Positions 33,124-41,451 are shown, counted from the stretch's first letter. The stretch: DNA of 64,000 nucleotides from Thermococcus indicus (GCF_006274605.1 NZ_CP040846.1:1-64000); one strand, 5' to 3'. Notes: a model not told the origin generated them from the letters alone. A program made the numbers and translations.

Positions 33124-34041
33124 CTACCCGACGAGCTTGAGGAATATTTCCTCCAGGCTGGGTTCTTTCACCTGCATTGTCAGAATCTTCGCCCCCTGAT
33201 TCGCTACAAAGTCATGAAGCTCCTCCCTTATGTCCTCTGGCGAAACCACCCGGTACTTATTCCCACCGAGCGGACTCACACTCCACTCCACCGAACTCCA
33301 GTCCACGGGCTTGTTAGTCTCAATGACGATGGTATAGCCAGCCTTCCTTAAGAACTCCCGCCTGATGTTCTCAATGCTGTCCTCCAACCGGAGTTTACCC
33401 TTAACAATCACTCCAACCGTGTCGCAAACCTCTTCCACGTGCGCGAGGATGTGGCTGGAGAAGAACACCGTTTTTCCAGCCTTCCTCTGCTCTCTAATAA
33501 TCTCCTTGAACTCCGCTATTCCTCGCGGATCCAAACCAGTCATCGGCTCGTCGAGGATGAGAAGCTCCGGGTCGTTGATGAGCGCCTGGGCAAGCAGGAG
33601 GCGCTGCCTCATTCCCTTCGAGAACTTGCCAACCTTCCTCCTCCTGGCTTCCTTCAAACCAACCAGGTCGAGAAGTTCGCTAATCCGCCTCTCCTTCTCA
33701 GCCCTCGGAATCCCGAAAGCGTCAGCGATAACCTCGAGAGTCTGCTCGGGAGTCAGAAAATCCCACAAAGTAGCATGCTCGGGCATGTAACCAATCCTCG
33801 CCTTGGCTTTGACGAGCTTACCCTCGTCAAACTTGCCGTCCCTGAAGACTTCCTCGCCAAACAATTCAATTCTCCCATCCTGAGGGAAGATGAGGCCGAG
33901 GGTGCTCAGGATTGTCGTGCTCTTCCCGGCTCCATTCGGACCGAGGAAGCCATAAACTTGACCAGGCTTAACCTCAAGGTTAAGACCGTCCAAAGCCCTA
34001 ACGTCCTTATAAACCTTAACAAGGTTCTCAACCCTAAGCAT
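33124..34041 (-). CDS. ABC-2 type transporter ATP-binding protein
   Basis: A 305-residue ATPase. Walker A GPNGAGKST, Q-loop region YMPEHATLWDFLTPEQ, signature FSKGMRQRLLLAQAL, Walker B LLILDEPMTGLD and switch His in FFSSHILAH are all present; a C-terminal about 80-residue domain follows, as in CcmA/bacitracin-type exporters. The ATG 34041 follows GAGGTGA and lies just after the upstream permease stop. It presumably energises the four ABC-2-type membrane proteins encoded at 34047-37728, exporting the peptide product or conferring self-protection. Confidence 0.92.
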   Translation of the reverse strand: MLRVENLVKVYKDVRALDGLNLEVKPGQVYGFLGPNGAGKSTTILSTLGLIFPQDGRIELFGEEVFRDGKFDEGKLVKAKARIGYMPEHATLWDFLTPEQTLEVIADAFGIPRAEKERRISELLDLVGLKEARRRKVGKFSKGMRQRLLLAQALINDPELLILDEPMTGLDPRGIAEFKEIIREQRKAGKTVFFSSHILAHVEEVCDTVGVIVKGKLRLEDSIENIRREFLRKAGYTIVIETNKPVDWSSVEWSVSPLGGNKYRVVSPEDIREELHDFVANQGAKILTMQVKEPSLEEIFLKLVG

Positions 34042-34046
34042 GACCA

Positions 34047-34967
34047 TCACCTCAAATCCATCCTTCCGAACCTGAAGAGGGCCAACCCGAGGTAGACAGG
34101 GATAAGTCCAACTATCAAGGCAGTCTGGGCGGAATTGTCGGCTATGGCTCGCCTAACCCCAAGGTACTCGACGGTGTACGTGCCGTCGTCGTTGAATGTG
34201 GTTCTGTCTATGTCAGTGAATATGTCAAGCATGAGTACCTGGGGGGCGTAGAAGAGGTATCTGAGGTGGTACTCTCTGTAAAGCTCGTTCAGGCGCTCGC
34301 GATAGGCCCTCAACTCGTCTTTCGAGAGCTTATCAAAGTCATTCCAGCCCTTAATTCCGAACTCTTCCTTGGCTTTGTCCTCCGCAAAGCCGTCCACCAC
34401 CTGGGGCATGACGAGACCGGTAACGAAGAACAGGACCAGGGCCAGCCCCAGGGCGGTGTTTGAGGAGCGGACAAAGGTTGAAATCAGCAGACCGAGAGCT
34501 AAAAGCTGGAGCATCGCAAACAGGATCAGCAGGTTGGAGAGAACCAGGTCCCCAACGAGGGAAGTGGTGAGGGAGAGGCCGTAGTACTTCGTTATCGCGA
34601 AGGAGAGCAGGGTGGCAAAGGCCATCGCCACGACTATGCTGAGCGCCTGGCCGAGGAACTTGCCGAGCAGGTATGAAATCCTCCCCAATGGCTTGCTGAG
34701 GGCCACCCTCACCGTTCCGTTCTCAAGGTCATTATTAACTGAAGTCGCCCCGGCCATGAGGGCGTAGACGCCGATGAAGAGGAACGCGCTGACCGCTATG
34801 TAACCTATGACGCTCGTGACGAGCACTTCCTGCGGGTTTGTGGCGCCTTCGAGGTTGTCCTTCACTTCCCTGAAGGCCATGGCGTAGATTAGCAGAATCA
34901 GAACGAGTATCAGCCAGAACTTCTTCGTCCTCAGACTTTTCTTCAGCTCCAGCTCAAACCCCCACAT
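34047..34967 (-). CDS. ABC-2 type permease
   Basis: A 306-residue membrane protein of the ABC-2 family with about six helices; the conserved stretch ENGTVRVALSKPLGRISYLLGKF follows TM2. A soluble loop (about residues 210-275) lies outside or in the cytoplasm. The end DLR-stop (GACCTGAGGTGA) doubles as the ribosome site of the next gene, a device repeated in this operon. It would form the channel with the ATPase encoded downstream. Confidence 0.88.
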   Translation of the reverse strand: MWGFELELKKSLRTKKFWLILVLILLIYAMAFREVKDNLEGATNPQEVLVTSVIGYIAVSAFLFIGVYALMAGATSVNNDLENGTVRVALSKPLGRISYLLGKFLGQALSIVVAMAFATLLSFAITKYYGLSLTTSLVGDLVLSNLLILFAMLQLLALGLLISTFVRSSNTALGLALVLFFVTGLVMPQVVDGFAEDKAKEEFGIKGWNDFDKLSKDELRAYRERLNELYREYHLRYLFYAPQVLMLDIFTDIDRTTFNDDGTYTVEYLGVRRAIADNSAQTALIVGLIPVYLGLALFRFGRMDLR

Positions 34968-34971
34968 TCTA

Positions 34972-36516
34972 TCACCTCAGGTCGGCTTTTCTAAACCTGA
35001 GCCACGAGATGGCTAAGTAGACGAGCGTCGGAACGACCAGCATCGCCAGGTTGCCGGGATAGTTTAGAATCTCCGAAAGGGACTTCGGTGGAAGGTTCCT
35101 CCTCGGAGAGACTGCCATCGCAAGCACGGTGTACTGCAGGAAAGGACTCGGCACGAGGAGGGAGTTTTTGGCCAGAGCATCAACGAAGGAACCCCCTGCC
35201 GAATTTGAAGCTGCGATGACGGCGATTGGAACGGCGAAACCCAGGAGAAAGGCGAAAATCAAAGAGAGGAAAAGCGCTTTCCTGCCCCTCATGAAGGCTG
35301 AAAGCAGGTAGCCGAGGGCCAGATACTGGACGAGCGAGAGGAGGAGCAGGGAACCAAAGGTAAGGCCGAGTTCAAGGGTTTTACTCATGGGAGCACCCAA
35401 GTGGAGGGCGTAGGCAACGAGGAAGACAACGTAGAGGGCAGTTCCAATGAACACCGCAAAAACGTCGCTCAGGAGCGTCCCGAGGAAGAAGTCCCTCCTT
35501 CTCAACGGCTTGCTCAGCAGAACCCTAACGGTGCCGTTCTCGATAGCCGAGCCTATCGAGACTGCCCCGAGAGGCAGAACAACAAAGGGCAAGAATACGC
35601 CATTCAGAGCTGAAATTAAGGCTCTTAAAAGACCGGAAAGGCCATAGCTGGCGTAATAGTCCCCGAGCGTGTCCAGGTTAAGGAAGGCCGTTAGGGCGGC
35701 CAGGGCGACGAAAGCTATGAAGCGCCTGCTCTGAAGGCTTAACCCAAGGAAAACACCATAGAGCCCGCGGGGGGAGAAGGAAAAACCGGGCACCGGTAGG
35801 GGTTCGGAGCTTCTAAGCTCTTTCCGCCTGAACAGCTCCATCCCGATTAGCGACAGGCCAACGGAAAGGGCCAAAAGCTCCCCAACAGCTCCGTGGGAGA
35901 TGAAAACGTCCTCTCCAATGGAAACGGCCCTCTCAAGGTAGACCGTTGGAACGAAAGAGTAGTCAGATTTTCCGAGGAGCAGGAGCGCAATAAAGGCCCC
36001 GAGCCCGAGAAAAACCCCCGAATCGCGGGAAGTCGTAAGGGGGATTAGGAGCAGGGCGATTCCGAGGACGCCGACCAGCGAGAGCGAAAGGGCGAGGGAG
36101 CCGACGAGGTAGTCCCCAACCGCGAAACCGTGAGCCAGCATCGCGAGCGCTCCCGAGAGTGCAACTCCAAGGGCAGAAATTAGGGCGAGCTTCAGCCCCT
36201 CAGAGGCCCAGTCGAGGAAGTAGCGCCTCCTCGTGAGGGGCTTTGAGAGGAGTAATACCACGTTGCCCCGCTCGAAGTCCGAGCCGAAGCGCGAGAGGAG
36301 CAGGATTAGGATTAGGGGAACCAGCAGGAACTTGAGAAAGTTGGGGAGCCACTTTGTGAGCAGGTCGGCGGTTATTAGGTAGCCGAGCCTTTCAGGAGGG
36401 ACGTTCGGGTAGTGAATAGCAAATCTGTGAACGTCTATCTCGACCGCTATGGCCGGGAAGAGGGAGATGAGGAATAGAACGGACGAAGATCCTGCCTGTT
36501 GGATTTCAAGTCGCAT
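34972..36516 (-). CDS. Large ABC-2 type permease, apparent tandem duplication
   Basis: A protein of about 514 residues with some 12 membrane helices. Two halves each carry the ABC-2 signature: ERGNVVLLLSKPLTRRRYF near residue 90 and ENGTVRVLLSKPLRRRDFF near residue 330, so it is an internal duplication or a fused dimer of permease units. I chose ATG 36516 behind GGTGAG. It ends DLR-stop with an embedded ribosome site for the next gene. It lies between two single-unit permeases, suggesting a hetero-oligomeric channel. Confidence 0.87.
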   Translation of the reverse strand: MRLEIQQAGSSSVLFLISLFPAIAVEIDVHRFAIHYPNVPPERLGYLITADLLTKWLPNFLKFLLVPLILILLLSRFGSDFERGNVVLLLSKPLTRRRYFLDWASEGLKLALISALGVALSGALAMLAHGFAVGDYLVGSLALSLSLVGVLGIALLLIPLTTSRDSGVFLGLGAFIALLLLGKSDYSFVPTVYLERAVSIGEDVFISHGAVGELLALSVGLSLIGMELFRRKELRSSEPLPVPGFSFSPRGLYGVFLGLSLQSRRFIAFVALAALTAFLNLDTLGDYYASYGLSGLLRALISALNGVFLPFVVLPLGAVSIGSAIENGTVRVLLSKPLRRRDFFLGTLLSDVFAVFIGTALYVVFLVAYALHLGAPMSKTLELGLTFGSLLLLSLVQYLALGYLLSAFMRGRKALFLSLIFAFLLGFAVPIAVIAASNSAGGSFVDALAKNSLLVPSPFLQYTVLAMAVSPRRNLPPKSLSEILNYPGNLAMLVVPTLVYLAISWLRFRKADLR

Positions 36517-36521
36517 TTTTC

Positions 36522-37178
36522 TCACCGCAAATCCTTCTTGTCGAACACTGCAACCGAGATGCTCACGTAAATCCCAACTGAGGCAATTGCCGTCAGCGCG
36601 TCTCCGTAGGACAGCGTTCCGTTCAGGAAAGCACCACTGAGGGAAAGCACAGGCAGGAGGAGCTTCTCGGCGAGGTTCGGGGAGGAAAACTTAACCATTG
36701 TCCCAATGAACGCGAAGACCACTCCAACGGACCAGATAACCCTTAGCTCCCTGCCGAGGAAAATAGCAGGCAGAAGGGAGAATGCAGAAACGCTGAGAAG
36801 GAAGAGAATTAGAACTATGGCAGAGAGCTCAACGGCGTGGGCGTTTGGGTAGTAGTGCCACTCGATGGGCATAGCGATTACTGGGAAGAGCACTGAGAGC
36901 AGGGCAACTGCCCCAAAGTGCTGGAGAAGTGCTGAGAACCTTCTAATGGGCTTCGACAGGACGAGGGGCTCTCTCGGAAGCTCAGTAGAGTGAAACGCTA
37001 TCAGAATTCCCCCGAAAAGGGCCATGAAGAAGGTGTAGTTGCCCACTACCATCTCGGGTGTCAGAACTTTGTCTGGGTCGCTGAAGAAGCTCACAGTGTA
37101 GAGAACCGAGATTAATAGTACGCCATAGAGGGTCTTCGAGTGCAGATACTTCCTGAATTCTAAGCCAATCAGCCACAT
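36522..37178 (-). CDS. ABC-2 type permease subunit
   Basis: A 218-residue protein with about six membrane helices, starting MWLIGLEFRKYLHSKTLYGV. The REPLVLSKPIRRFSALLQHF segment is the ABC-2 SKP-R motif seen in its neighbours. It ends KKDLR-stop. The ATG follows GGAGGGCTTGA, which is the end of the preceding gene. Probably part of the same transporter complex as the adjacent permeases. Confidence 0.85.
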   Translation of the reverse strand: MWLIGLEFRKYLHSKTLYGVLLISVLYTVSFFSDPDKVLTPEMVVGNYTFFMALFGGILIAFHSTELPREPLVLSKPIRRFSALLQHFGAVALLSVLFPVIAMPIEWHYYPNAHAVELSAIVLILFLLSVSAFSLLPAIFLGRELRVIWSVGVVFAFIGTMVKFSSPNLAEKLLLPVLSLSGAFLNGTLSYGDALTAIASVGIYVSISVAVFDKKDLR

Positions 37179-37179
37179 T

Positions 37180-37728
37180 TCAAGCCCTCCATTCGCGTTT
37201 TTTCATCACGACAAAGTAGAGCGAGGAGTAAATGCTAATTGAAATCAGCTGATAGAAAACACCGCGGTAGGAGGAAAGGAGTGGATTCCAGAGTGAGAGG
37301 AGTGGCGAGAGTCTTAGGAGTGAGACAAAAGTAAGAATGAATAGAATCGGCAACACCAGGGAGAGTTTTGGGCCGAGACCCAAGCTTCCAATGAAAAGAC
37401 CCGCGGAAACTCCGGAAACCACTACGAGAACGGCGCTCAAAAAGTGTTTGGAAAGGGCAAAGGGAACAAGAGGGATCAGAAGGGCTATCAGGTATGAAAT
37501 CATCATGGCGAGGGAATATTCAACCCTCGATACAGGATTCTTAAGTTCAAAAACGGTGTTTTCGAAGGCCATCGAACAGAGTGGGAAAGCAAGAATGAAG
37601 ATGAACAGCGAGTACGTCATGGCGGGTGTTGTGGAGGGGGAGAATGAATAGTAAACAAGTCCAAGTACAAAGAGGATAGATGTGATATTTGCCAATCGTT
37701 TAAGGTACAGACGAACAATCCAGTACAT
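37180..37728 (-). CDS. ABC-2-like permease subunit
   Basis: A 182-residue protein with about five membrane helices, starting MYWIVRLYLKRLANITSIL; FELKNPVSRVEYSLAMM is a weak form of the ABC-2 motif. The ATG 37728 follows GGAGGTTTAAGT. The open frame extends upstream to 37938, but that extension overlaps the 54-residue Cys-rich peptide gene in another frame, has no ribosome site at its start and lacks the typical N-terminus, so I reject it. The gene is the first transporter gene after the peptides. Confidence 0.82.
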   Translation of the reverse strand: MYWIVRLYLKRLANITSILFVLGLVYYSFSPSTTPAMTYSLFIFILAFPLCSMAFENTVFELKNPVSRVEYSLAMMISYLIALLIPLVPFALSKHFLSAVLVVVSGVSAGLFIGSLGLGPKLSLVLPILFILTFVSLLRLSPLLSLWNPLLSSYRGVFYQLISISIYSSLYFVVMKKREWRA

Positions 37729-37739
37729 ACTTAAACCTC

Positions 37740-37789
37740 CTAACTGATTTAAAAAATTCAGAAAATTAGAAAAAATAAAATTTGCGAAC
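37740..37789 (-). terminator. T-rich attenuator-like stretch after the peptide genes
   Basis: Directly after the stop of the 54-residue peptide the transcript runs through several T tracts (plus-strand A runs at about 37751-37780, up to six long). Archaeal RNA polymerase terminates at such runs, so part of the transcripts may end here, giving more precursor peptide than transporter mRNA. Confidence 0.45.
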
Positions 37790-37954
37790 TCAGTCCCACC
37801 AGTGGCAGTGCTGGTCGGTTTCACAGGCATCACTCTTCCAACACAAGTCAATGTAGCAGTGATCAGATCTACAGGAGTCCTTACTGCAGAGATCAAGCCC
37901 AGCACATGCAGGAAGAACGTCCCCTGGTCCTCGTCCATTTAGCTTCTTAAACAT
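37790..37954 (-). CDS. Cys/Asp-alternating RiPP precursor peptide 1 (ranthipeptide-like)
   Basis: A 54-residue peptide beginning MFKKLNGRGPGDVLP. From residue 17 on, Cys and Asp alternate: C17/D21, C23/D26, C28/D31, C33/D36, C38/D42, C44/D47, C50/D54, with Asp the last residue. Ranthipeptides such as freyrasin have CX3D units in which a radical SAM enzyme links Cys sulfur to the Asp beta carbon, so seven thioethers could form. The ATG follows GGAGGTGAATGTA. The first six residues are identical to those of the neighbouring peptide 2, marking a shared leader. It lies 14 nt after peptide 2 and is followed by a T-rich stretch. Cross-linking is inferred, not shown. Confidence 0.85.
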   Translation of the reverse strand: MFKKLNGRGPGDVLPACAGLDLCSKDSCRSDHCYIDLCWKSDACETDQHCHWWD

Positions 37955-37968
37955 TACATTCACCTCCG

Positions 37969-38124
37969 TCAGTCCTTTCCACAGGTGTCTCTCCAGATGC
38001 AGATATCTATGTCACAACCAGTATCCTCCACACATTTGTCGTGGAGGACACATATCCCATCTAAAACCACAATACAGATGTCCGGCTCCACCGGGTTATC
38101 GCCGGCGTTCAGCTTCTTAAACAC
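37969..38124 (-). CDS. Cys/Asp-alternating RiPP precursor peptide 2 (ranthipeptide-like)
   Basis: A 51-residue peptide beginning MFKKLNAGDNPVEPDI. Cys and Asp again alternate: C17/D22, C25/D29, C31/D34, C37/D40, C42/D46, C48/D51, with Asp as the final residue; six Cys in about 35 residues resembles the SCIFF class. It starts with GTG overlapping the maturase stop (the GTG is at 38122-38124, the maturase stop TAA at 38117-38119), and its ribosome site GGAGGTGAT is inside the maturase gene. The first Cys sits at residue 17, as in peptide 1, so leader length is conserved. Confidence 0.87.
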   Translation of the reverse strand: MFKKLNAGDNPVEPDICIVVLDGICVLHDKCVEDTGCDIDICIWRDTCGKD

Positions 38125-39568
38125 CAGCTATCACCTCCTTCAGTTTTTGGGTTTTGGCCTCATCGGACTCCTCGGCCCTCACCCCTCTCTGGGGTGAGCG
38201 TGAGAAGACCTCATTCAACCAATCCTCGTCAAGATTCGAGTAGAGCCAAGAACCCCACTTCACAAGAGCAAACATGTAGGCGCAGTGGAACTCGTCGGGG
38301 AGGAATATATCGCCGTTGTAGTAGTGGTTGTTGTAAATACAACCACCGCCACAGTAGGCCCTTATCGGGCAGTTCGAACAGTTGGGCCGCCTATCTACGG
38401 TATGGCGCAGAATCTTCTGAATGAACCCGTTCTCCCACCTGAAATCATCAACGTGACCAATCACGAATTCTTCCATCCCAACGAACCTGTGGCAAGGATA
38501 TATCCTCCCGTCCGCCGAAACTCCAAAGTAGCTCCTGGCAACGCCGCATGGATAATGTCGGTAGGTGCCAGAGTAAATCATGTGAACCATCTCACGGAGC
38601 TTCGTGTAAACGATTCCCTTCTCCTTGTAGTGTTCAAGCTCGTCCTTCGCTATCTTCTCCAGGGCGGACTCAATGAGTTTGGCATGCTCCTTGGTTAGCG
38701 GTGTGCTGGTGGTGGCGGGCTCAAGATGAATACTCCTAAAACCAAAATCAACGAAAAACCGATAAATCTCATAGTACCTGCCGATCTGTTCGGGCAGAAT
38801 CGTCGCGCGGACGCTGACCTTAACGCCGCGCTCAAGCATCTTTCGAGCGTTCTTGGCCACAACATCAAACGTGGGGAATCCACCCCTCAATGGCCTGTTG
38901 TGGTTTTGAACCTCCCTGGGACCATCAAAGCTCAAAGTTACCGTGAAGTTGTTCTCGAGGAAAAAGTCAATGACATTATCTGTGACGAGGTAACCGTTGG
39001 TTGTTATGCTGAAGGTAACAACTTTATCGTGTTCCTTAGCTCTCTCTTTTGCATATTGAACCAGCTCCCGAATCAGCGGAAAGTTCAACAAAGGTTCGCC
39101 ACCGAAAAACTGAAGGTTAACAGCTTTCTTCCCTTCCCTCATTAGCAGATCAATGGCCTTTTTACCAACTTCAGGACTCATTCTGGTGTTGGGAGTATGA
39201 TACGTTCCACCATCACCGTAACAGTAAACGCACGCAAAGTTGCAGTCCTCCATGACGTTAAGGGAGAGGGAGGAGATCTTAGATTTCATAATTCCAAGAT
39301 AGGGTTTTACAGGAAGTTTAGCTTCAAAGAACACCCGGCGCAGGCTCTCATCGGATTTAATTTCATCTATCAAAGAATCCCAGTCAGATTCGGAGTACTC
39401 CATTACAAAACGCTCTCGGGCATCACTCCAGCCCAGTTCTGCCACAAACCTGCAGAAGTCGTAGGTTTTCTTATCGACTTCAAAGAGGGTTCCTGTGGAT
39501 GAATGCAAGACAAAATACTTGCCACCAACGTGGAAGGTGTGCAATTCCGGTCTCACGTTACCAGACAT
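38117..39568 (-). CDS. Radical SAM/SPASM peptide maturase (SCIFF/ranthipeptide-type)
   Basis: A 483-residue enzyme. Residues about 8-80 (LHTFHVGGKYFVLHSSTGTL) resemble the leader-binding domain at the start of SCIFF maturases. The radical SAM cluster motif is CNFACVYC (C109, C113, C116), followed by QFFGGEPLLN. The C-terminus has a SPASM pattern: CGVARSYFGVSADGRIYPC, then CSNCPIRAYCGGGC, then a last Cys in EFHCAYM, enough for two auxiliary 4Fe-4S clusters. It would install thioether links in the two peptides encoded directly downstream. A strong TATA box is upstream. Sactipeptide-type chemistry is the alternative, but the Cys-Asp pattern of the substrates favours ranthipeptide formation. Confidence 0.9.
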   Translation of the reverse strand: MSGNVRPELHTFHVGGKYFVLHSSTGTLFEVDKKTYDFCRFVAELGWSDARERFVMEYSESDWDSLIDEIKSDESLRRVFFEAKLPVKPYLGIMKSKISSLSLNVMEDCNFACVYCYGDGGTYHTPNTRMSPEVGKKAIDLLMREGKKAVNLQFFGGEPLLNFPLIRELVQYAKERAKEHDKVVTFSITTNGYLVTDNVIDFFLENNFTVTLSFDGPREVQNHNRPLRGGFPTFDVVAKNARKMLERGVKVSVRATILPEQIGRYYEIYRFFVDFGFRSIHLEPATTSTPLTKEHAKLIESALEKIAKDELEHYKEKGIVYTKLREMVHMIYSGTYRHYPCGVARSYFGVSADGRIYPCHRFVGMEEFVIGHVDDFRWENGFIQKILRHTVDRRPNCSNCPIRAYCGGGCIYNNHYYNGDIFLPDEFHCAYMFALVKWGSWLYSNLDEDWLNEVFSRSPQRGVRAEESDEAKTQKLKEVIAGV

Positions 39569-39605
39569 TGTACTCTAACACCTCCGAAAAAAAACTGTGG
39601 TTAAT

Positions 39606-39619
39606 GCATATAAGATTTT
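39606..39619 (-). promoter_or_regulatory. Promoter of the peptide maturase operon
   Basis: The minus strand reads GAAAATCTTATATGC, a good BRE plus TATA box. The predicted start is near 39588, 20 nt before the maturase ATG. It separates the maturase-peptide transcript from the ABC genes upstream. Confidence 0.65.
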
Positions 39620-39645
39620 CTATTCATTCAAAAAACAATAGAGTA

Positions 39646-40644
39646 TTAAAATTTTTCTACCCCATCAAAACGATCAAAAATAAGCAAAAACACGTCCTCA
39701 AGTGATAGGTCCTCCACCTTAATTTGAAGGGTACCTTTCGAGGAGAGAAACCTCACGAACTCATCGACCTCGTTGAGCCTGAGATAGGCCCTAACGTGGG
39801 TGTAGTCCCCTTTGGTAAGACACTGAACCATAGACCATCGAGCACATTCAACTCTCCCCTTAACAATCGCGCTGACCTTTTTATCAACCGGAGCCCTAAG
39901 CTTCCTGCTTATCTCCTCGGGCTTTCCCTCCAGGATAGGCCTCTTGTTGAAGAGCAGAACCCTGTCGCTCAGCTTCTCCGCCTCCCCAAGGTCGTGGGTG
40001 GTGAGGATAACCGTTGTCCCAAAGTCACGGACTAAGCTTAATATTGCATCATGTATCTCGCTCTTGGTTATCACATCGAGAAAAACCGTCGGCTCGTCGA
40101 GTATGAGGTATCTGGGCTGTACCACCAGGGCGGAGGCGATGTAAACCTTCTGCTTCATTCCGGCCGAGAGCTTCTGGTACCACTCGTCCCTCTTCTCCCA
40201 CAGGTTCAGCAGCTTGAGCGCGTACTCTATGCGCTCCCCTATCTCACCCTCCGGGACCTTCCACAGCCTCGCGATGAACTGGAGGTTTCGTTGAACGCTC
40301 AGACGCCACTGGAATATGCCCCACATGTCCCTCTCGCCGGTGAAAACGGTGAACATCTTGCTCGCAACTTTGCCGTGCTCCCTAAAGCTGTCGTGGCCGT
40401 CGATGAGCAGTTTTCCAGAACTCGGCTCGAGGAGGCCGTTGGCGATTTTACAGAGGGTTGTCTTTCCCGCGCCGTTGGGGCCGAGGAGGCCGAATATCTC
40501 CCCCTCCCTCACCCGGAAGCTCAGGTCTATGAGGGCCGGAATCTCCTCCCTGGGCTTTCCGAGAAAATCACGAAGGCTACCCAGATCGAAGAAGCCCCTG
40601 AAAGGGGGCGGATAGTACTTGGTGAGATGCTCTGCTTCTATCAT
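39646..40644 (-). CDS. ABC transporter ATP-binding protein
   Basis: A 332-residue ATPase of the ABC-2/DrrA-like kind, with an extended N-terminus (FRGFFDLGSLRDFLGKPREE) typical of ATPases paired with ABC-2 permeases of the 'ABC-type uncharacterised' class. Walker A GPNGAGKTT, signature LSAGMKQKVYIASAL, Walker B YLILDEPTVFLD, switch His in LTTHDLGEAE. A C-terminal about 90-residue domain follows. It is coupled to the permease gene upstream (9-nt gap) and ends 77 nt before the peptide maturase start. It may export the modified peptides or provide immunity; it could also be unrelated. Confidence 0.9.
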   Translation of the reverse strand: MIEAEHLTKYYPPPFRGFFDLGSLRDFLGKPREEIPALIDLSFRVREGEIFGLLGPNGAGKTTLCKIANGLLEPSSGKLLIDGHDSFREHGKVASKMFTVFTGERDMWGIFQWRLSVQRNLQFIARLWKVPEGEIGERIEYALKLLNLWEKRDEWYQKLSAGMKQKVYIASALVVQPRYLILDEPTVFLDVITKSEIHDAILSLVRDFGTTVILTTHDLGEAEKLSDRVLLFNKRPILEGKPEEISRKLRAPVDKKVSAIVKGRVECARWSMVQCLTKGDYTHVRAYLRLNEVDEFVRFLSSKGTLQIKVEDLSLEDVFLLIFDRFDGVEKF

Positions 40645-40653
40645 CTAACCACC

Positions 40654-41451
40654 TCACACGTGCCCGAGGGTTCCCAGCTGCATTGCCTTTCCAACGCCCC
40701 ACCGAAAGGTCGCGATTCCAACCAAGAGCATAATGCCAGTGGTCAGGGCAAGGTTCACGAAGCTGGGCCAGATCTGAGATACTGAATAGCCCCCACCCAT
40801 CGTCAGCCTGGCCATCTCAAGAATATACCTCTCGGGGTGTATCTTGGAAATAGGCTGGAGCCACCAGGGGAGCGCGTCGGGCGGGAAGTAGAGACCGCTC
40901 ACGAGCTGGGAGGTGAGGTTGAGAAACCAGTTTATCGGGTCCTGCCTGGCCTTGGTCGCCGCCCGAAAGCCGGCGGAGAAAAGTTCAAGGGCGAAGGTGA
41001 GGGTGAAGCCCGCGAGGATAACGAGCAGGGCACCGAGGTTGATGTGTATGACCAGACCGTAGAAGAGAACGAAGACCCCCGTTATCAGGCCCATTATCAT
41101 AAGGCTCCAGACGACGTTCCAGGCGTTTATTCCCACGAAGATCGCCACCATTCCGGCGGGGGAGGCGTAGAGCATCGGGAAGCTCCGCCCAATCAGGAGC
41201 TTGGAAAGACTACCGCGGGGAAGGAATATTATGTTGTGCACGATGAAGCCTATCAGAAAGAACTGGAGGAAGGAGTCAGTCCCGTACTGCTCGATGTTCG
41301 CGTTTATAGTCACCAGGCTGGCGAATATCCCCATCACCGCAACCTGGATTAGAAGGCCTATCAGATAGCTGACCACGTCCCAGCGGTAGCTGAAAAAGAC
41401 CTCCCTCTGAACCTTGAAGAACTCGCGGACTATTCTAACACCGTCCTTCAT
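40654..41451 (-). CDS. ABC-2 type permease
   Basis: A 265-residue protein with six predicted membrane helices, starting MKDGVRIVREFFKVQREV; the C-terminal part has GLYFPPDALPWWLQPISKIHPERYILEMAR, typical of ABC-2 exporters. It pairs with the ATPase encoded 9 nt downstream. TATA-like TTCTTTTAAACC at about 41478-41490 puts the transcript start close to 41460, so the mRNA is almost leaderless; GTG 41457 is an alternative start. Confidence 0.87.
   Translation of the reverse strand: MKDGVRIVREFFKVQREVFFSYRWDVVSYLIGLLIQVAVMGIFASLVTINANIEQYGTDSFLQFFLIGFIVHNIIFLPRGSLSKLLIGRSFPMLYASPAGMVAIFVGINAWNVVWSLMIMGLITGVFVLFYGLVIHINLGALLVILAGFTLTFALELFSAGFRAATKARQDPINWFLNLTSQLVSGLYFPPDALPWWLQPISKIHPERYILEMARLTMGGGYSVSQIWPSFVNLALTTGIMLLVGIATFRWGVGKAMQLGTLGHV

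Noticed and set aside
37729-37938. N-terminal extension of the permease gene
   Set aside because: It overlaps peptide 1 in another frame, has no ribosome site, and the downstream ATG 37728 has a strong one.
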